From NCBI GenBank assembly GCA_025869455.1, contig JAOZVT010000663.1, forward strand, positions 1 to 7,774: a stretch of DNA of 7,774 bases, read 5' to 3'. Position numbers and translations under genes: made by a program. Numbering within the stretch: the stretch's first letter is position 1; each line of letters opens with the position of its first letter. Of the stretch, positions 6,207 through 7,774 are shown piece by piece. Below the pieces are notes generated by a model. That model searched no databases and was not told the DNA's origin. It saw only the letters and a list, made by a program, of their open reading frames with translations. This DNA comes from Prosthecobacter sp. (GTDB lineage: Bacteria; Verrucomicrobiota; Verrucomicrobiia; Verrucomicrobiales; Verrucomicrobiaceae).

Positions 6207-6236
6207 TTGAGTCCTCTCCGTAGCTGGGCGTAGAAA
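6207..6236 (+). promoter_or_regulatory. Possible promoter for the isomerase-lgt transcript
   Basis: TTGAGT (6207-6212; 4 of 6 to TTGACA) and TAGAAA (6231-6236; 4 of 6 to TATAAT) are 18 bp apart. The -35 sits two bases from the -35 of the divergent carboxypeptidase promoter, so the two would fire back to back. The start would be near 6243, giving a leader of about 75 nt before the ATG at 6318. Confidence 0.3.
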
Positions 6237-6317
6237 GGCCTAAAAAAGCGGGTTAGACTGGGGTGAAGGGGGCCATTTTTGCCTTGCTTGTCACCGCGTT
6301 CACGCTCCGAATGGGGC

Positions 6318-7211
6318 ATGGCACTGATTATCAACGGCGAAGAAATCGACGACGAACTCATTGAGGGGGAATTCCGCAATGTGAAGGGGCACTATGAACG
6401 CATGCTCCAGGTGGCCTGTTGTGAGCGTGATCAGGAGTTTCGTGGTTATGCCAAAGATAATCTCATTTCCCGCCTTCTCTTGAATCAAGAGGCGTTACGC
6501 CGCTTTCCCACGGTTGCCGATGAGGAGGTCACGTCTCGATTACAAAAGCTCATTGAAGAGGCTGGCGGGGAAACCCAGTTTTACATGAACATCGGCATGC
6601 CCTACAAAGACGAGGCCGTCGTACGTGAAAACGTTCAAGGTGGGGTTCGTCTGGATAAAATGCTGGGCGATATTTATGGCACGGAGCCGGAGTTCTCCGA
6701 CGAGGAATTGAGGGAAGCTTATGAACGTGAGCTCCCGCTTTTCATGACTGAGGAGACGCTTCATGTGGCGCACATCACCAAAAGTCTGCAAGGAGCCCAG
6801 AGTCGAAATGAGGTTTTTAAAACCATGCGTGAGCTCCGCACTCAGCTCCTGGCGGGGACTGATTTTATGACCTTGGCAGAGGAGCATCGGACGGATGAGC
6901 AGCAGCAGATCGACCTGGGGTGGTTTAAGCGCGGGGAGTTTATGGAAGAGTTTGAAGTGATCGCCTTTTCCATGGGGGAGGGAGAGGTCAGCCCTGTTTT
7001 TACCACGCAGCTAGGTTTCCACCTCTGCACAGTTCTCGGTCGCAAGCCTTCAGAAGCATTGCCATTTGCTGCGGTGAAAGAGGCCGTGCGTCAGCGTTTG
7101 CTGGAGGGGTATAAAGATAAAAAGTTTAACGAGCTCATTGCTCAGTTAAAAGCGGCAGCCAAGATCGAGGACACGGACCCTGAAGAAGCGCCAGAGAATT
7201 GTGGACATTGA
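6318..7211 (+). CDS. Parvulin-type peptidyl-prolyl cis-trans isomerase, apparently without signal peptide
   Basis: The 297-residue protein has a PpiC/rotamase-type parvulin domain at about 145-241: HVAHITKSL at its start, then GTDFMTLAEEHRTDEQQQIDLGWFKRGEFMEEFEVIAFSM, and a closing GEVSPVFTTQLGFHLCTVLGRKP. These follow the usual pattern of a beta-strand with His, the DLGWF/GEF block and the GFH strand. The first 140 residues are charged and probably helical, like the chaperone part of SurA/NifM-like proteins. The start MALIINGEEIDDELIEGEF shows no signal peptide or membrane segment, so the protein is probably cytoplasmic, unlike SurA, PpiD or PrsA. In length and layout it is closer to NifM, but nothing here ties it to nitrogenase. 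I chose ATG 6318-6320. TTG at 6279 would add 13 residues of unlikely composition. Lgt follows 75 bp downstream on the same strand. Confidence 0.88.
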   Translation: MALIINGEEIDDELIEGEFRNVKGHYERMLQVACCERDQEFRGYAKDNLISRLLLNQEALRRFPTVADEEVTSRLQKLIEEAGGETQFYMNIGMPYKDEAVVRENVQGGVRLDKMLGDIYGTEPEFSDEELREAYERELPLFMTEETLHVAHITKSLQGAQSRNEVFKTMRELRTQLLAGTDFMTLAEEHRTDEQQQIDLGWFKRGEFMEEFEVIAFSMGEGEVSPVFTTQLGFHLCTVLGRKPSEALPFAAVKEAVRQRLLEGYKDKKFNELIAQLKAAAKIEDTDPEEAPENCGH

Positions 7212-7215
7212 GCCA

Positions 7216-7239
7216 GATGTGTACTGCGCCTGACACATC
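7216..7239 (+). other. Hairpin between the isomerase gene and lgt
   Basis: GATGTGT (7216-7222) and ACACATC (7233-7239) form a perfect 7-bp stem with a 10-nt loop, five bases after the isomerase stop codon. No T-run follows (the next bases are CGTTGCTTGCTAG), so it is not a convincing terminator. It may be an mRNA-stabilising or partial-termination element between the two genes. Confidence 0.35.
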
Positions 7240-7286
7240 CGTTGCTTGCTAGAAACCCCATTTGAACCGAAAGGCAGCGCGTCTGC

Positions 7287-7759
7287 ATGACTGATCTACT
7301 CGCCTACTATCTGCATAATATCAGCCCCTATGTCATCCGATTCACGGACAGTTTTGCCGTGCATTGGTATGGGCTAGCCTACGTATTGGGGTTTTACCTG
7401 ACCTATCGCGTCATGCTCTTTTTGGCCAAGCGGGGGCTTTCCGAGATTAAACCTGAGCAGGTGGCTGACTTCATCACGCTGGTGGCACTTTTTGGGGTCG
7501 TTTTGGGCGGACGTCTGGGGTACATGCTGCTCTATGATTGGGATCATTTCATCCAGGCACCTTGGACCCTGTTCCTTTTAAACCAGGGAGGCATGGCCAG
7601 TCATGGCGGGATCGCCGGGGTAGCTCTTTTCTGTCTTTGGTATGCACGTAAGCATAAGATTTCATGGACGGGCATTGGCGATACAATCGTCTGCGGTGCG
7701 CCACTGGGCGTGTTTTGTGGAAGAATCGCCAATTTCATCAATGGCGAGCTTTTTGGTCG
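7287..7759 (+). CDS. lgt: Prolipoprotein diacylglyceryl transferase (3' truncated)
   Basis: The frame from ATG 7287-7289 is open to the window end and encodes the first 157 complete residues of Lgt, an inner-membrane enzyme that moves diacylglycerol from phosphatidylglycerol to the lipobox cysteine of prolipoproteins. Recognisable parts are HWYGLAY (26-32), GGRLGYMLLYD (about 75-85), GGMASHGGIAG (101-111) and GRIANFINGELFG (145-157). The residues His106, Arg146, Asn149 and Gly157 are each three positions after E. coli His103, Arg143, Asn146 and Gly154, which are important for activity. The family is usually 260-300 residues, so nearly half is missing. The frame as written continues Asp-Arg-Lys-Ser after Arg158, but those codons are sequencing adapter; CG at 7758-7759 still encodes the conserved Arg whatever the third base is. 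There is no clear Shine-Dalgarno at normal spacing. Confidence 0.95.
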
Positions 7760-7774
7760 AGATCGGAAGAGCAC
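7760..7774 (+). other. Illumina TruSeq adapter remnant at contig end
   Basis: The last 15 bases, AGATCGGAAGAGCAC, are identical to the start of the Illumina TruSeq read-through adapter. They interrupt the conserved Lgt sequence exactly where the family continues with other residues. This is an untrimmed sequencing artefact, not genomic DNA. Base 7760 (A) could by chance be genomic as well. Confidence 0.95.

Noticed and set aside
7216..7239. Intrinsic terminator between the isomerase gene and lgt
   Set aside because: The 7-bp stem is real, but no T-run follows on the plus strand, so it is listed only as a hairpin.
1..7774. A new defence, mobile or biosynthetic system
   Set aside because: Every sizeable gene belongs to a known housekeeping or transport family, and no transposase, integrase, toxin-antitoxin pair, CRISPR repeat or tRNA-linked island is visible.

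Overview
The window reads as ordinary chromosomal DNA from a Gram-negative-type bacterium, most likely of the Verrucomicrobia (PVC) group. Pointers to that group are an FAD-dependent oxidoreductase with a golvesin-like C-terminal domain, an ammonium transporter with a signal peptide plus an Ala/Pro-rich linker, and starts without Shine-Dalgarno sequences. The assignment is an inference from gene style, not a match to a named genome. I see no mobile element, CRISPR array, tRNA, rRNA or defence system, and no convincing novel multi-gene system.

Layout, left to right. (1) 2-955 (+) is the 3' part of the FAD-dependent oxidoreductase, cut by the left edge. (2) 966-2482 (-) holds a YycJ/WalJ-type metallo-beta-lactamase-fold hydrolase followed, 23 bp downstream, by a lone ABC ATPase; they look co-transcribed. 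(3) 2616-4064 (-) is an amt-type ammonium transporter with an intrinsic terminator behind it (2541-2579) and a consensus sigma-54 promoter in front of it (4123-4141). (4) 4065-4377 is a 313-bp divergent regulatory region with TGG/CCA palindromes about 116 and 149 bp upstream of the predicted amt transcription start. It also carries a structured leader for the next gene. (5) 4378-5133 (+) is a TauE/SafE-family (TSUP) membrane exporter. (6) 5137-6111 (-) is a lipoprotein D-alanyl-D-alanine carboxypeptidase. (7) 6112-6317 is a second divergent promoter region. (8) 6318-7211 (+) is a parvulin-type peptidyl-prolyl isomerase with no signal peptide, followed by (9) lgt from 7287, truncated at the right edge.

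Functionally the window mixes nitrogen uptake under probable RpoN control, cell-envelope maintenance (D,D-carboxypeptidase, Lgt, possibly the YycJ-like hydrolase) and small-molecule export. Lgt is the enzyme that would lipidate the carboxypeptidase encoded next door, because that protein has a lipobox. Two gene pairs meet tail to tail with almost no gap (10 bp and 3 bp).

The most important quality issue is at the right end. The last 15 bases (7760-7774) are exactly the start of the Illumina TruSeq adapter, so the final codons of lgt as written are artefactual and the contig should be trimmed there.
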